Source: Tomocerus qinae
Lineage: Eukaryota > Arthropoda > Collembola > Entomobryomorpha > Tomoceridae
Direction: 5' to 3'
Assembly: GCA_020055645.1 (NCBI GenBank)
Contig: CM034546.1
Span: forward strand, 15,934,001 to 15,998,000
DNA: 64,000 bases
A program made the position numbers and the translations under genes. This document shows, one piece after another, positions 23,461 to 35,006 of the stretch (position 1 is the first letter of the stretch; each line of letters begins with the position of its first letter). The notes beneath the pieces were generated by a model. The model was not told where the DNA came from, did not search any database, and was given only the letters and a program-made list of their open reading frames with translations.

Positions 23461-23543
23461 GTCCGAGTGTCGTCAGTTTTAGGCAACAGAATATATTATG
23501 TAGAACTTCGAGTATTCGTCTTTAGGTATTCTTTGTACATATA

Positions 23544-24567
23544 GTGGTGATTAACGGACTCTTGTAGGACTTTTAAAGGACGGACTTCTTATCGGACGGA
23601 CTCTTAACGGACGCGGACCCTTAACGGACGGACTCTTAACGGACGCGGACCCTTAACGGACGGACTCTTAACGGACGCGGACCCTTAACGGACGGACTCT
23701 TAACGGACGCGGACCCTTAACGGACGGACTCTTAACGGACGCGGACCCTTAACGGACGGACTCTTAACGGACGCGGACCCTTAACGGACGGACTCTTAAC
23801 GGACGCGGACCCTTAACGGACGGACTCTTAACGGACGCGGACCCTTAACGGACGGACTCTTAACGGACGCGAACCCTTTTACTTTTGCACTAATACATGG
23901 AACTCCCTCAGTCATACTCTTAAGTCCAAGGGTGAATCATTTAAAAATTTTTGTAAACTGTTAAACAACTATCTAATTATACAGCGTAAAGATCTATTTG
24001 TACATTAGGTTAAAATACTCTGTTACTAATTATTACTAAAATATAAGGCCATAGGTTAATGTTTTGTGACTTGTCACATTGAAATTATTTGTAAATATTT
24101 GACTATCGATTATCAAATGGGTACGACTCGGATATGATTGAGGGAGTAAGACAACTAAACTGGCTTGTCTTCGGTGCTGATTGTTGTTAAAACAAATTCA
24201 TCCTGTATGATTTGAACTTTTTGGCACTTAAATAAACTTTGAATTGAATTGAATTGAATTAACGGACGAACTCTTAACGGACGCGGACCCTTAACAGACG
24301 GACTCTTAACGGACGTGGACCCTTAACGGACGGACTCTTAACGGACAATGGCAATGGAATTGTAATCCCCACAGATGGTAATTTTGGGGCATGAGTTAAT
24401 TTTGGTCACAAATTTTAAGTTTTGTACCACGGTGCATGAGGTTGAGTTTGGCGGACTCATAGTGGACTGTGTCGTTAGGGTCCGTCCGTTAGGTGTCGGT
24501 CCGCTAAGAGTCCGTCCGATAAGAAGTCCGTCCTTTAAAAGTCCTACAAGAGTCCGTTAATCACCAC
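23544..24567. mobile_element. Foldback element FB1 with a 32-bp minisatellite
   Basis: The terminal inverted repeats are about 67 bp and nearly perfect, beginning gtggtgattaacggactctt and ending with its complement. They are flanked by the dinucleotide TA (23542-23543 and 24568-24569), the duplication size of Tc1/mariner-type elements. The inside of the left arm expands into about nine head-to-tail copies of a 32-bp unit (ttaacggacggactc plus ttaacggacgcggaccc). About two and a half more units lie at 24260-24345. The units resemble the terminal repeat itself (cggacggactcttaacgg). No transposase frame is present. A LINE 3' end is nested at 23875-24258. Confidence 0.85.
23875..24258 (+). mobile_element. 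LINE 3' end nested inside the FB1 minisatellite
   Basis: The first 130 bp encode the end of a LINE ORF2 (TWNSLSHTLKSKGESFKNFC), with a stop near 24008. A 3' UTR follows and ends in a (gaatt)n tail at about 24238-24258. Minisatellite units resume directly on the right (aacggacgaactcttaacgg). Microsatellite-type tails are usual in CR1-like LINEs. Confidence 0.8.
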
Positions 24568-25217
24568 TAGTACATAATCATACTTCTGAAAAGCAAGCAA
24601 ATATTTCATGGTTTCATTCCATGAGTAGATAGTAGTGTAGTTTTGTTTGATTCCTTGCCTTTATTCATTAACTACTTTCGTGATGCGTGGCTGTTTTTGC
24701 TTGCCATTCCAACTTCCGCAAAATATCAAGAAATGAAAGCCAAACTAAAATACAAGGAAAGTCGGAGCCATGTCATGTCAGTTTTATTTTGTAGTAAGTA
24801 TTCTTTGCAAGTAATGTACTTTTGTTGAAAAAACAATTTTTTTAAAACAATACAAAAGAGTGTAAATTATATATGAGGGCATTTAAATATGATAAACATG
24901 AAAGACTATAGCCATTTGTGTTAAAGTAACAGTCAAACATAAATAAAATGTTAATTTGTATTCTCCTCAATTTGTGGTCTTTTTGTAAAAATACAACGTA
25001 TCTTTGATTAAAACATCGCAATATCACTAGCAAGCATCAGTAGCTTGGCTAGTAGAGCGTTCGGAGCTCCAGGCCACTGCTGTTCGGACTCTCGGGTTCG
25101 ATCCCTGCCATTGTCAAGGCTGTTTATAGGGTTTGCTTGCTGGGTGACATTTCGGCTCGGTGGAAGTACGGGGTTGTCATCCGTGGGAGGGGTGGATTAA
25201 TTTCCTTAAATGCCGTA

Positions 25218-26071
25218 TTAGGATATTCATTTTAGTTTTCTGAATAGACCTCGAGAACAATAGGATTAAAAGATAACAACACAATGAAAGCTCTCGCTCG
25301 ACTCGGCTCACCGAGGTATATGCGTACCTAGTGAAAGAGTGCACACTGTGTCTAATCAAGTGGACTAGCGGACATAATGGCGCAATGTATTAAGTAATGA
25401 CTAAGGACTAGGAGATGGTTGAAGAGCATGAATTAAACATTGTAAAGTAGCACACAAATAAATAAAACACAAAACACTCAAAAATTAAACATTTAAAATT
25501 TATTTTTAAACCAACAGTCTTAAAACTTATAAAAGCGATTTGCTTCGACAAACTTGAAAAAAACGACCTTTTCGTATAACTGCGAGTTGCGTCGACAAAC
25601 TCGCACAAAAATGAAATTTTCGTATAACTGCGAGTTGCTTCGACAAACTAGCACTAAAAACTGACATTTTCGTATAAGTGCGAGTTGCGTCGACAAACTC
25701 GCACTTAATATTGACATTTTCGTGTAAGTGCGAATTGCTTTGACGCAACTCGCACTTATACGAAAATGTCATTTCATCATAAAAAATAAATTTTAATTGT
25801 TTAATTTTCGAGTGTTTTGTGTTTTATTTATTTGTGTGCTACTTTACAATGTTTAATTCATGCTCTTCAACCATCTCCTAGTCCTTAGTCATTACTCAAT
25901 ACATTGCGCCATTATGTCCGCTAGTCCACTTGATTAGACACAGTGTGCACTCTTTCACTAAGTACGCATATACCTCGGTGAGCCGAGTCGAGCGAGAGCT
26001 TTCATTGTGTTGTTATCTTTTAATCCTATTGTTCTCGAGGTCTATTCAGAAAACTAAAATGAATATCCTAA
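25218..26071. mobile_element. Foldback element FB2, 854 bp, with about 290-bp inverted ends
   Basis: The left arm begins ttaggatattcattttag and the right arm is its near-perfect complement. The flanking dinucleotide TA is duplicated (25216-25217 and 26072-26073). The centre (about 25537-25770) has four to five tandem units of about 50 bp. Each unit contains its own small inverted repeat, aagtgcgagtt ... aactcgcactt, around gtcgac. No transposase frame is seen; the overlapping minus-strand frames are by-products of the repeats. Confidence 0.85.
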
Positions 26072-26377
26072 TAAAAAGCTGCCTCGTTCCTAAAGTGCCT
26101 CACAAAGTAAATACGCAACACTCTACTGGCATGAGTGTATATATGTCGTAGACTGGGAGGGAAAGGTGACTGGGAGGGATATAATATCCCTCTCCGACTA
26201 GACTGGGTGAGATAGCTCTGTACCGCTAGCGGTACCGAACCATGAGGTTTCCGACTGGGAGGGATAGGTTGTAAAGGATTGATATGAATGATCCTATGTG
26301 TATAAGTGCCACAACTATCGCAGATTTTAGGTTACTCTTACATGTTTTATTCATTGTAATCATTATTTTCTATAATA

Positions 26378-26505
26378 TCCAAGTAAAAAATGTCCCTGTA
26401 GCTAGGAGTTCAATTATCTAAATTTTTGCAGGAACTGCTGCTGCCGTTGTGGTATTTAGTACCACAGTGAATATTATTCTTTTTACAGGGACATTTTAAC
26501 TTGGA
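26378..26505. mobile_element. Small MITE nested in FB3 (128 bp)
   Basis: The inverted ends are about 22 bp: tccaagtaaaaaatgtccct on the left and agggacattttaacttgga on the right. An inner palindrome ggtatttagtacc lies near 26450. It sits exactly where the outer FB3 arm homology ends. Confidence 0.55.
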
Positions 26506-26934
26506 CAGTTACCCTTGCACTTGCAAATGGATTGAGAGGTGTATGATGTTACAGATAGCAATGCAGTTATGTACTTCGGCCATACAATTGTGTCGATTTC
26601 AGCGGTCCATCGACCGACATTTACTTCACTTACCATACATTCAATGATCCCCTTGGCACATTGAATGTATGCTTAGTAAATAGTGGTAACTCCTAGCTTC
26701 GGAAAAAAACCATTAATAAATATAATAGCTACTTAATTAATAAATTAATAAATACTTAACTACTTGACTGTCAATCTTGACTTAATAATTTATGATTTAA
26801 TTATGACTGATACAAAAAGGGCAATATACTTAATATTTATAAATATTATAGAAAATAATGATTGCAATGAATAAAAAATGTAAGAGTAACCTAAAATCTG
26901 CGATAATAATAATTTATGATTTAATTATGACCAG

Positions 26935-28341
26935 ACGTCGGAATTTTATTTAAGTAAAATTTTTACAGTCTTCTCATAGAGTTCTGAGACTTCGTATCTA
27001 CACGAATCATGCACTGAGGATTTCAAAAATATAAAAGTGTTAGTAAACTTTTTTACACTTTTGAGTTATAAAAAATTTAAAGTTTTAGTAAAATTTTTTT
27101 ATATAAAAAAAGTTTACATAAAATTTTCGTCATAAAAAAATCTTAAGAAAATATTTTGGCAATTTCCAGAATATTGTATGTTCAAAATTTATTTTCAAAA
27201 TTCTCAAAATGAAACTGTTACAATAAAATAAATGCATTTGCATAAATTATCTTTTCAATAAGCCTACAGTGACAAGATTATCCAAGGTTAAGCGGGGCTT
27301 TCAAACATTACATTTTAGTGTCGTTGTAGTTAGAGTTGAATTACAAGAAAAATTGCAATATATATGCAGAAAGTAAAACTGGCAATTTCCGTCTTTATTT
27401 CTTGTCGATTGAATATTTTCTATTATACCATTATTGTTATAATGTTTTAGTATGCACAAGGCATTTTTGACTCCACGGCGACAAAACATGAGTATGTAAA
27501 ATGTTGAAATCCCAATGGTTTTACCTTATTATTTAACCATATGATTTTGCCATTGGTGTAATTTTGCCCGTTTTGTTGACTTTATTTAATTTCAACTTTA
27601 AAAATTTAATTTAAGATTTAAGATAATAAGGACGATATTACGTTTGGATTGAATTTTAACGTATTATATAATATCCGATTTTAAATTGGTCTGGAATTTT
27701 AGAAGTTAAGATTCGATATTAAGTTTAGATTAAATTTTAATATTAAAATTTATATGATTTTAAGATGGCAAGCTTGGACTACATTTTAATATTGCAATAT
27801 ATATGTTTTAAGATGTTAAGTTTGGATTAAGTTTTTATATTATTGAAATGTGTATGATTTTAAGATGGTAAGTTTGGATTTTAAAATTGAAGATTAAATG
27901 TACAATAATGAAATGGTATAATACATGCAGTTCTATATTTATCACCTGATTTTTTAGGTACAGTTTCTGGCTTTTGATTTTTTAATGTTATATTATAGAT
28001 AATATTTTTGCCGGAATCAAAAAAAACTGTTTAGAGAAAATTCTTGCCATGGTAAATTTTTATAAAAAATGTTTTGCCATTTTTGGTAAAATTTTATGAA
28101 AAATTTTTACCATTTTTTGGTAAAATTTTATGAAAAATTTTTACCATTTTTTGGTAAAATTTTATGAAAAATTTTTACCATTTTTTGGTAAAATTTTATG
28201 AAAAATTTTTACCATTTTTTGGTAAAATTTTATGAAAAATTTTTACCATTTTTTGGTAAAATTTTATGAAAAATTTTTACCATTTTTTGGTAAATTTTCG
28301 TGTAAATTTTTTGCGATTTTAAATAAATAAAATTCCGACGT
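26935..28341. mobile_element. Inner inverted-repeat element nested in FB3 (about 1.4 kb)
   Basis: The ends acgtcggaattttattta and taaataaaattccgacgt are perfect inverted repeats of 18 bp. Flanks share ttatgac-like sequence. The AT-rich middle has degenerate tandem repeats at 27580-27950 (ttttaagatggtaagtttgg-like) and an exact 34-bp array near the right end. No open frame of note. Confidence 0.6.
28075..28300. repeat. 34-bp tandem repeat, six to seven copies
   Basis: The unit is ggtaaaattttatgaaaaat plus ttttaccatttttt. It contains the palindrome ttttacca/tggtaaaa across the unit junction, so each repeat can form a hairpin. Copies are nearly identical, with more divergent units at the left edge. 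Confidence 0.9.
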
Positions 28342-29086
28342 ATGATTATGACTGATGCAAACTGTGCAATATACTTAACCTTTATGAATATTATAGAAAA
28401 TAATGATTACAATGAATAAAACATGTAAGAGTAACCTAAAATCTGCGATAGTTGTGGCACTTATACACATAGAATCATTCATATCAATCCTTTACAACCT
28501 ATCCCTCCCAGTCGGAAACCTCATGGTTCGGTACCGCTAGCGGTACAGAGCTATCTCACCCAGTCTAGTCGGAGAGGGATATTATATCCCTCCCAGTCAC
28601 CTTTCCCTCCCAGTCTACGACATATACATCCTTGGAAAGGCGGGTGGGGAAATCTTAACTGAGGCACCATACACCTGTTAAAACTGGATACAAATTCACC
28701 TTTCCTTAATCTGCCTAGCAGAAGGACTAGAAACTTACGAGTGAGCTACTGATTCAGTACCGTGGTGTCTGATGGGCCCATATTGACTATATAAAGTTGT
28801 ACTTTACTTTACTTTACTATTGCAAAAGTATTGGACTTCATGTTTCTTATTAATCAATCAATTTGTGATTAAATAGTTATATGGTGTTGGACATTAAAAA
28901 ACAGTTAACTAAACTCTTGTTATAATGATGTTATTGGTGTGGTACATATTATTTATTCACTACAATGTACATTTTTAAAGTTTAAAAATAAGTGTAGTTA
29001 GATAACATGTAATATACTGATGTATCATAATTTGCTTGGATAGATTTAAATTATGTTACTTTACTGCCTTTAATACTGAATTACAT

Positions 29087-29399
29087 TTATTTCGGATTTA
29101 TTGAATTGCATGGTTGGCCATTGCACTTTCCTTTGTGGCAGACTTTCAAATTTGGTTCTAAAAGTTATAAGAAAGTTTATTGTACAGCTTGAATATATCA
29201 AAACATGAGTATTTAATACGATATACTTACTTGGATTAGCTGGTGTTGCCATTGTAGCGCAAAATAAATGTCCGCTATTACGATAGGTTTGTCCGTCGGT
29301 TCCACAAACTGGATCGTCTTCGCCTGACGGTTTGCAAGCGTTACAGTTGTCAAAAATTATAGCGCTACACAATCCAAGAAACAAAATAATTTTACCCAT
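29087..29399 (-). CDS. Atypical Kazal-type inhibitor, two exons
   Basis: Exon 1 is 29231-29399 and exon 2 is 29087-29157, with a 73-bp phase-1 intron. The signal peptide is MGKIILFLGLCSAIIFDNCN, then ACKPSGEDDPVCGTDGQTY. Exon 2 gives KPNLKVCHKGKCNGQPC and the longer tail NSINPK. It is more basic at the C-terminus than the other paralogues and is closest to the 55.1 kb gene, its counterpart in the duplicated block. An ATG five codons upstream (29414) is possible, but MGK is the family start. Confidence 0.85.
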
Positions 29400-29419
29400 G
29401 ATCTTAACTTTCACGTTAC

Positions 29420-30560
29420 GATGGAAATAAAACCTATCTATTTACTACAAAATTCTTTACGTCCGCTATGTTGTCGGAAAGGGTCTAAGAAACTATAAAA
29501 ATAAAATAGATAATTTGAACATTTGAAACTTAGCCACACAGAGGAAGCCTTTTACTGAAATGTCATTGGCTTAGTGGATATTAATTTAGAAGTGATATTG
29601 CTCTCTATCTGTAATCTGGGTCGTTTAATTGTGCATTTTCATACTTTACTATGGTTTCATTCGTAGTATAAAATTTGAAAAGTTATGTAGAGGAAGAGGA
29701 AGTCTTTTATTTATAGGCGAACTATTTGATTCGCTAAATAATAACCAAGGTGTCATGAAATGTTTAATCTCGTGCAAAACTTTATAGGAATTGAATGGAT
29801 ATTAATCCATTTTACATATAAGTATTTAGTCAAGGGTCATTTATCTCTCGTATGGCATCATGTAGCATTTAAAAGTTGTAGTTCATGTTGCGATATAACG
29901 GAAGTGTTTAAGTTACATGCCAGCCTGACGTCATTATTGTACCTGTAATAGAACATTGATATTTACTGCCGCAATTTTAAAGTTATATAGGTATGCGTAA
30001 TGAAGTTTATTAGTAGTTGGTGGCTTTATCAATTGCCTCTAAGACTCTTTGTTACCTTTGCCATGATATCGTGCTTTCAAACTATTCCAGTGTCGTGTCA
30101 TTTCTCATGAATCATGATAATTCATCTTGTAAATACCCAGATAGGTATTTATTTTTACTACATACAGTGGATATTATTTAATGTAAAATATCGGAAGTGA
30201 GTAAGCAGAAATTTTAGTACTATGTTGCATGCAGTGATACATATTAATATTGTATAACAAATTACTGTCCTTTTTGCCACAATGTTTATGATGATGTGCA
30301 TAAAATGTGTTATGTGTTATCCAATAAACAGGATAATTCGTCACACAAAATATACCTTATTATTTTTATTTGACAATACAAATTGCAAGCCTTTATTAAG
30401 AGGTTTGGTGTTTAATAATCTTTACAAATATTGACTACAATTCTTTCTGCAAATCTAGGCTTTTAATGCGCTTCAAATATTTCTTTCTTTGTCTACAGAT
30501 TTTGTCTTAGATTAATATGGCGTCCGTCTTTAAACCCCATTGATTTAAGAGGCTATAAAA
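29420..30560. other. Upstream region between a Kazal gene and an IR 5' relic
   Basis: This is duplicated intergenic DNA shared with 55450-57000 and, from about 29980, with 33120-34980. It should hold the promoter of the minus-strand Kazal gene. No coding frame is conserved between the copies. Confidence 0.6.
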
Positions 30561-30578
30561 AACAAAGTGTTAGCTATA

Positions 30579-30735
30579 ATGATTTTTCATAATTTGTAGT
30601 AATCATACTATCAAAACCATTGAAATCTTTTCGTCTTAAATTTTTTGAGTTTCCTGATTGCACTGTTCATTTTAATTGTGAAGTTCAATTTAAAACATTC
30701 GTGTATTCGTGTCCAATTTACAAAAATATCCAATT
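30579..30735 (+). pseudogene. 5' fragment of a type-2 IR-like gene
   Basis: Bases from the ATG at 30579 match the start of the 57016 gene (tcaaaaccattgaaatcttt, then tttcctgattgcactgttca). The frame is disturbed after the signal peptide, and homology ends near 30735 at ccaattgca. It keeps the segment encoding PDCTVHFNCEVQFKTF that the 35.0 kb copy has lost. Confidence 0.8.
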
Positions 30736-30861
30736 GCATAGCAATATAGCTTATATGATGACTATTGATAACCAAAAAATTGCTACATGATTTCGAGAGT
30801 GTTTCTAAAATTGAAGAAGCCAACCTCAGAGGAAATTATCTATTAGATTACCAGGGGTTCT

Positions 30862-31654
30862 TCAAGTATCGTTTCGCGTCCATCCTCGCTTTTGAAAAGG
30901 AAGTTTAGAGTCTGCAACTTCCTGTCTTATCCAAACTCGTCCTCCGTGGTCCAAACTGTCTTTAAGACCCATTCTAATCATTCTTCTTGTACTATTATAA
31001 TCAATTCCTTTAAGCTCTTCTTGAACATTGACTTGTGCCACTGAAGAAGGAAATTTTTTACCATTTACTTGCAGTTGGAAATTAACATACGAACGACCAT
31101 TTTCTTTAAATGTTTCTGAAAAAAGATCCCAGATTGCAAATATAAACGTTACTGTGCCTTTAAATATTCTAATATTAAATAACACAAACCTTGACGATCC
31201 AATCTGATTCCATTATTTGTCTGTTCAGTAGAGCTACTAGTTTTCTGATCCGAAGGTCTACCGTTAACCCAGTTATCAAGAACCAAATACGACGCCTTGC
31301 GTTCCTTGTTACTCGGTTTTATTAGCACGGTAGGATTAGCAGCTTCCACTACAATTGTCGTAACATACTGAATATTTTCCAATTGTTGGTAGCTTCTGTC
31401 TAGTTCTTGCTGTCCTAGAAAATATGCGATTATTAGCTGATATTACTTAAAAATCCATTTTATTTATGATTCTATAATAACTAATTCTGAATGTAGATAT
31501 TTTATAACATTGTGAATTAAGTAGACGATACAATATTTTATAAAAGCAATAGACAATAGAAGCAATTTTTGGTAAAGATAATCTTCAAAAATTTACCATA
31601 AACAGCATTAGAACCAAGAAGAAGTAATGAACACAGGTACACGGGCAGCATCAT
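30862..31654 (-). CDS. Secreted protein of unknown family, three exons
   Basis: Exons are 31597-31654, 31190-31414 and 30862-31115, all with GT-AG borders and phase-1 introns of 182 and 74 bp. They join into 178 residues. The first exon is almost exactly a signal peptide (MMLPVYLCSLLLLGSNAVYG). The mature protein is hydrophilic and starts QQELDRSYQQLENIQYV, with a later stretch RSYVNFQLQVNGKKFPSSVA and LKGIDYNSTRRMIRMGLKD. It has one possible N-glycosylation site (NST) and no cysteine in the mature part, which fits an extracellular or venom/saliva-type protein but proves nothing. I do not recognise a domain. It has no paralogue in the window although it lies between duplicated blocks. Confidence 0.65.
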
Positions 31655-31699
31655 ACGTCCTAACCGAAACTAAGATCGGTGTAAAAAGATCTTGATCGA

Positions 31700-33110
31700 A
31701 CGAATGACCGTTTTTAGGTGAGTTACTTGCTAAAAATTAAAATAGAATTTAGAAAAATTGTGAATGTGAAATGGTATTTAAATAAAAACCAGATTATAAA
31801 ACTACGATTTTTAAATGAGTTTTATTAGATCTTTGTTGGCGATACTTAGGAGTTGTATTGGTCGTAAAATCTGAGGTTTCATTTATATACAGCTCCTTAT
31901 CACAGTTATTCTCTAAAATTGTATAATAAACAAGGATTGTTAAATTAGTCATAAAGTCATAATCTGCCATTTTTCTGAATTATTCATATAAACTAGATTA
32001 GACATCCATTTCTACACTCACCCATTTTATTGCCTAATTTCATATTGTGCACAAATGTTGTGAAAAGTACTGCGTTATTTTCCATAAGGCCATTCACAAA
32101 TAGAAGATAAATTTATTGTAAATAAATGTTTATATGTTATCCTGGATAGATAATTTGTTTTCTATTTGCATGGTAAACAAATGATATTATATTGCATGCT
32201 TGCATTGTTGCATTAACCATTTAGATTTGCTTAATACGTATTAAGGATTGAAAATATGGTAAACAACTTAAATACAAATAATAGTGGTTCATCCTCGTAA
32301 ATACCTTTGTTTTGGACTTTAATCAACACTATATGGGAAATTCACGGTTTTTTTACTTTTTAACTACATGATCAATATAAATAAGTATTTATTTGGATTG
32401 TATAATAAATATGGTCTTTTACTGCAGGACTCCAGAAGGAATTACAGTTACCTGTACTGAACTAGGTTTGTAGAGCAGATATGATTTCGTGGTTGTTTTA
32501 ACTTTATCATTATAAACCCTTTTTGATTACAGATAAAGTAAACAAAAGCACTCACAAATCAACCGATATAAATAAAACAGCTTTATGTAACCCAATCCAG
32601 TAATCATTACATACTTTACAAGTTTGAATATTTGGGTTAAAATTAAATCATGGATTCTTGGATTTACACAATAGCGATAGTATCTATCACTATGTTTTTG
32701 CATGTAACGTTTAATCCAACGTAAGTAAACTGCATTTGAATGCATACTTTTTAAATCAACTTGATTGTTAATATTTAATTGTATATTGTAGCGAAAACCA
32801 ATAAAGTTATAATAACTTACACAAAGGTTGTCGGGCGGTTATTTGAAAGCATGAAAATAGATTAATACTGACTATCAAGATCAATAAAGTATCTAAATAT
32901 ATTAATACAAACTCAATACAAAATAAGCTGCGTTAGAAAGGTGAGCTAAAAAGTAGAAGTTTCAAAATCAACAGAAAATAAAAGTAGATTATTATAAAAT
33001 ATCAACTTCAACATAAAACCAAAGTATAATAATAGGTAACTATGAAATTAAAAAACTGATTTTGATCTAAAATTAAATTTTCGGCGCTTATCGATGTTAG
33101 TGTCTGTACT
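31700..33110. other. AT-rich intergenic region, nothing recognised
   Basis: This unique sequence lies between the secreted-protein gene and the next duplicated block. The longest frame (72 codons, minus, near 32.6 kb) has no supporting features. Confidence 0.5.
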
Positions 33111-33475
33111 ATAAAACTGTCGCAATTTTAAAGTTAGGTATGCGTTATGAAGTTTATTAGTAGTTGGCAGTTGGTAGCTTTATCAATTGCCTCTAAGACT
33201 CGTTGTTACCTTTGCCATGATATCGTGCTTTCAAACTATTCCAGTGTCGTGTCATTTCTCATGAATCATGACAATTCATCTTGTAAATACCTAGATAGGT
33301 ATCTATTTCTACTACATACAGTGGATATTATTTAATGTAAAATATCGGAAATAAGTATGCAGAAATTTTAGTACTATGTTACATGCAGTGATACATAAAT
33401 ATTGTATTACAAAGTACTGTCCTTTTTGCCACAATGTTTATGATGATGTGCATAAAATGTGTTATGTGTTATCCA

Positions 33476-34321
33476 AGGTTTCGGGTGGGAAATCAAAAAG
33501 TGGAATCTTCCCATTTTCCCAGTGGGAAAAGTGGGAATCAAAATGGCTTAGTGGGTGGGAAAATGGGAAATGAAAAAAATGACTGGGAAATGAAACATTA
33601 GTACACAAAAGGTATAAATACTGCTCCCTAGCAGTCTCATATGAGACGAGACTTCCTTAGTGCTCTTCAAGTCATCCTTGCTAGTTTACATTTCGTAAGT
33701 TACTAAGAGTTGTTTGTAGATGTAATAAAAATTTTGCATTGAAGTTTTTTTCTTTAACGTAAGTAAACGTAATAATAATTACAATAATTTAGGGCTTTTA
33801 ATCAGCGGGATATCGTTACCTGTGTTGCCTTATGCAATGAATATGCAACAGATTAATGTATATTAAAATAAAAACACTGCGCACTGTGCTTCAGATACAG
33901 TGACGTTATTCCGCTGTATAAATTCATAGCCCAAATTACAAAATGTGATTATTAAATCAAAATACTTGTATTACTCACTTCACATGTCAATACTAATGCA
34001 ACTGCCGAGTATTCCAAATTTTTATTCACTTTGTCATAATTTACGTGATCGTAATAAGTAGAAAATAAACCAAAGTAAAATTTAGAGTATGGAATTGGCA
34101 GTCCTTGTCATCTGGATTGTGGAGTTACAAAATTATTTACTTTTGTTTTTGGTTGGTAATTTGTAGCATAAAAGAACAGCCGCCCTAGGTTACCGCAGCG
34201 AATCATATCATTTCACGTGACTTTTTTTCATTTCCCAGAAATTTCCCACTTTTCCCGTATTTCCCACTTTTCCCAACTGGCTATCAAAATGAGGTGGGAA
34301 ATGGGAAAATCCGAAACTATG
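33476..34321. mobile_element. hAT-like non-autonomous element, about 846 bp
   Basis: The element is flanked by gtgttatcca (33466-33475 and 34322-34331). The paralogue at about 30314-30325 has a single copy followed directly by ataaacagg, an empty site. Ends are imperfect inverted repeats (aggtttcgggtgggaaatc against ccgaaactat read inward). Subterminal regions are rich in gtgggaaa on the left and ttcccac on the right. No reading frame is seen. Confidence 0.8.
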
Positions 34322-35006
34322 GTGTTATCCAATAAACAGGATAATTCGTCACACAAAATATACCTTATTATTTTCATTTGACAATACAAATTGCAAGCCA
34401 TTATCAAGAGGCCTGGTGTTTAATAATCTACAGAAGTTTCACGGCTATTGTACTTAACTTGAACATAAGGAACAACAAAATTATGAGGAATCAATTTTCA
34501 ACATTTTTAAACCTATAATCAAATAACTTTGTACTAATATGCAACTGTTAATGTTGGTTTTCAATTTTGTGTAAGTGCAAGTGCGATAATGTATAGCCAC
34601 ATTTCAATTATCCTGACCAACACAAAGACATGCATGGGCAAATTAACAATGAAATAAACATAATACATTACAAAGTAATTCTGTTTTTATCCCATCCCAG
34701 AAAAGGAAGTTTTAAGCTAAAAGTTCCCCGTTTAATAAATGCTTTATATTATAATATTTGTAAAATATTTTGCAGAAACAGGAAAAAGGAAATGACACAA
34801 AATGGTTGTACAAAAAAGATACATTAGTGGTACTTACAAATGTTGCCTAACTTTTTACAAATGACTTAAATGCTTTCTTTAACTCTAGGCTTTTAATGCG
34901 CAGCAAGTTGTGCTTTCTTTGCCTACAGATTTTGTCTTAGATTAATTGGCGTCCGTCTTTAAACCCATTGATTTAAGAGGCATTACAAAAGAAAGTGTTA
35001 GTCATA

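Larger units (their letters stand above)
26144..28622. mobile_element. Foldback element FB3, 2479 bp, composite
   Basis: The outer inverted repeats are about 235 bp (26144-26378 and 28388-28622), starting tgtcgtagactgggaggg, with TA on both sides. The arms carry repeated gactgggaggga motifs and the palindrome taccgctagcggta. A third copy of part of the arm lies inside at about 26800-26910, so the element is internally rearranged. At least two other inserts are nested in it (26378-26505 and 26935-28341). There is no credible reading frame in 2.5 kb. Confidence 0.8.
25031..28842 (+). mobile_element. tRNA-derived SINE split by two foldback elements
   Basis: The head (25031-25110) has a polymerase III A box (tagcttggctagtagagcg) and B box (ggttcgatccc) spaced as in a tRNA. 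Body sequence continues to 25217, resumes at 26072-26143 and again at 28623-28842, ending in (tttac)n just before attgcaaaagtattgg. The paralogous block at about 54845-54870 runs through without it, so the whole is one insertion. FB2 and FB3 then jumped into the SINE. The SINE body alone is roughly 480 bp. Confidence 0.65.
24570..30830. repeat. Segmental duplication (partner about 54460-57180)
   Basis: Outside the mobile insertions, this interval is co-linear with 54460-57180: the ttgattccttgcctttattc region, then a Kazal gene on the minus strand, then its upstream region and the 5' end of a type-2 IR-like gene. A third partial copy starts at about 33110. In this copy a SINE with two foldback elements has been inserted. 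Confidence 0.8.

Noticed and set aside
25031-25110. A functional tRNA gene
   Set aside because: The A and B boxes are present, but the acceptor stem does not pair well and the sequence continues into a SINE body with a (tttac)n tail.
32527-32745. Minus-strand frame of 72 codons
   Set aside because: No signal peptide, splice partner or conservation; composition matches AT-rich background.
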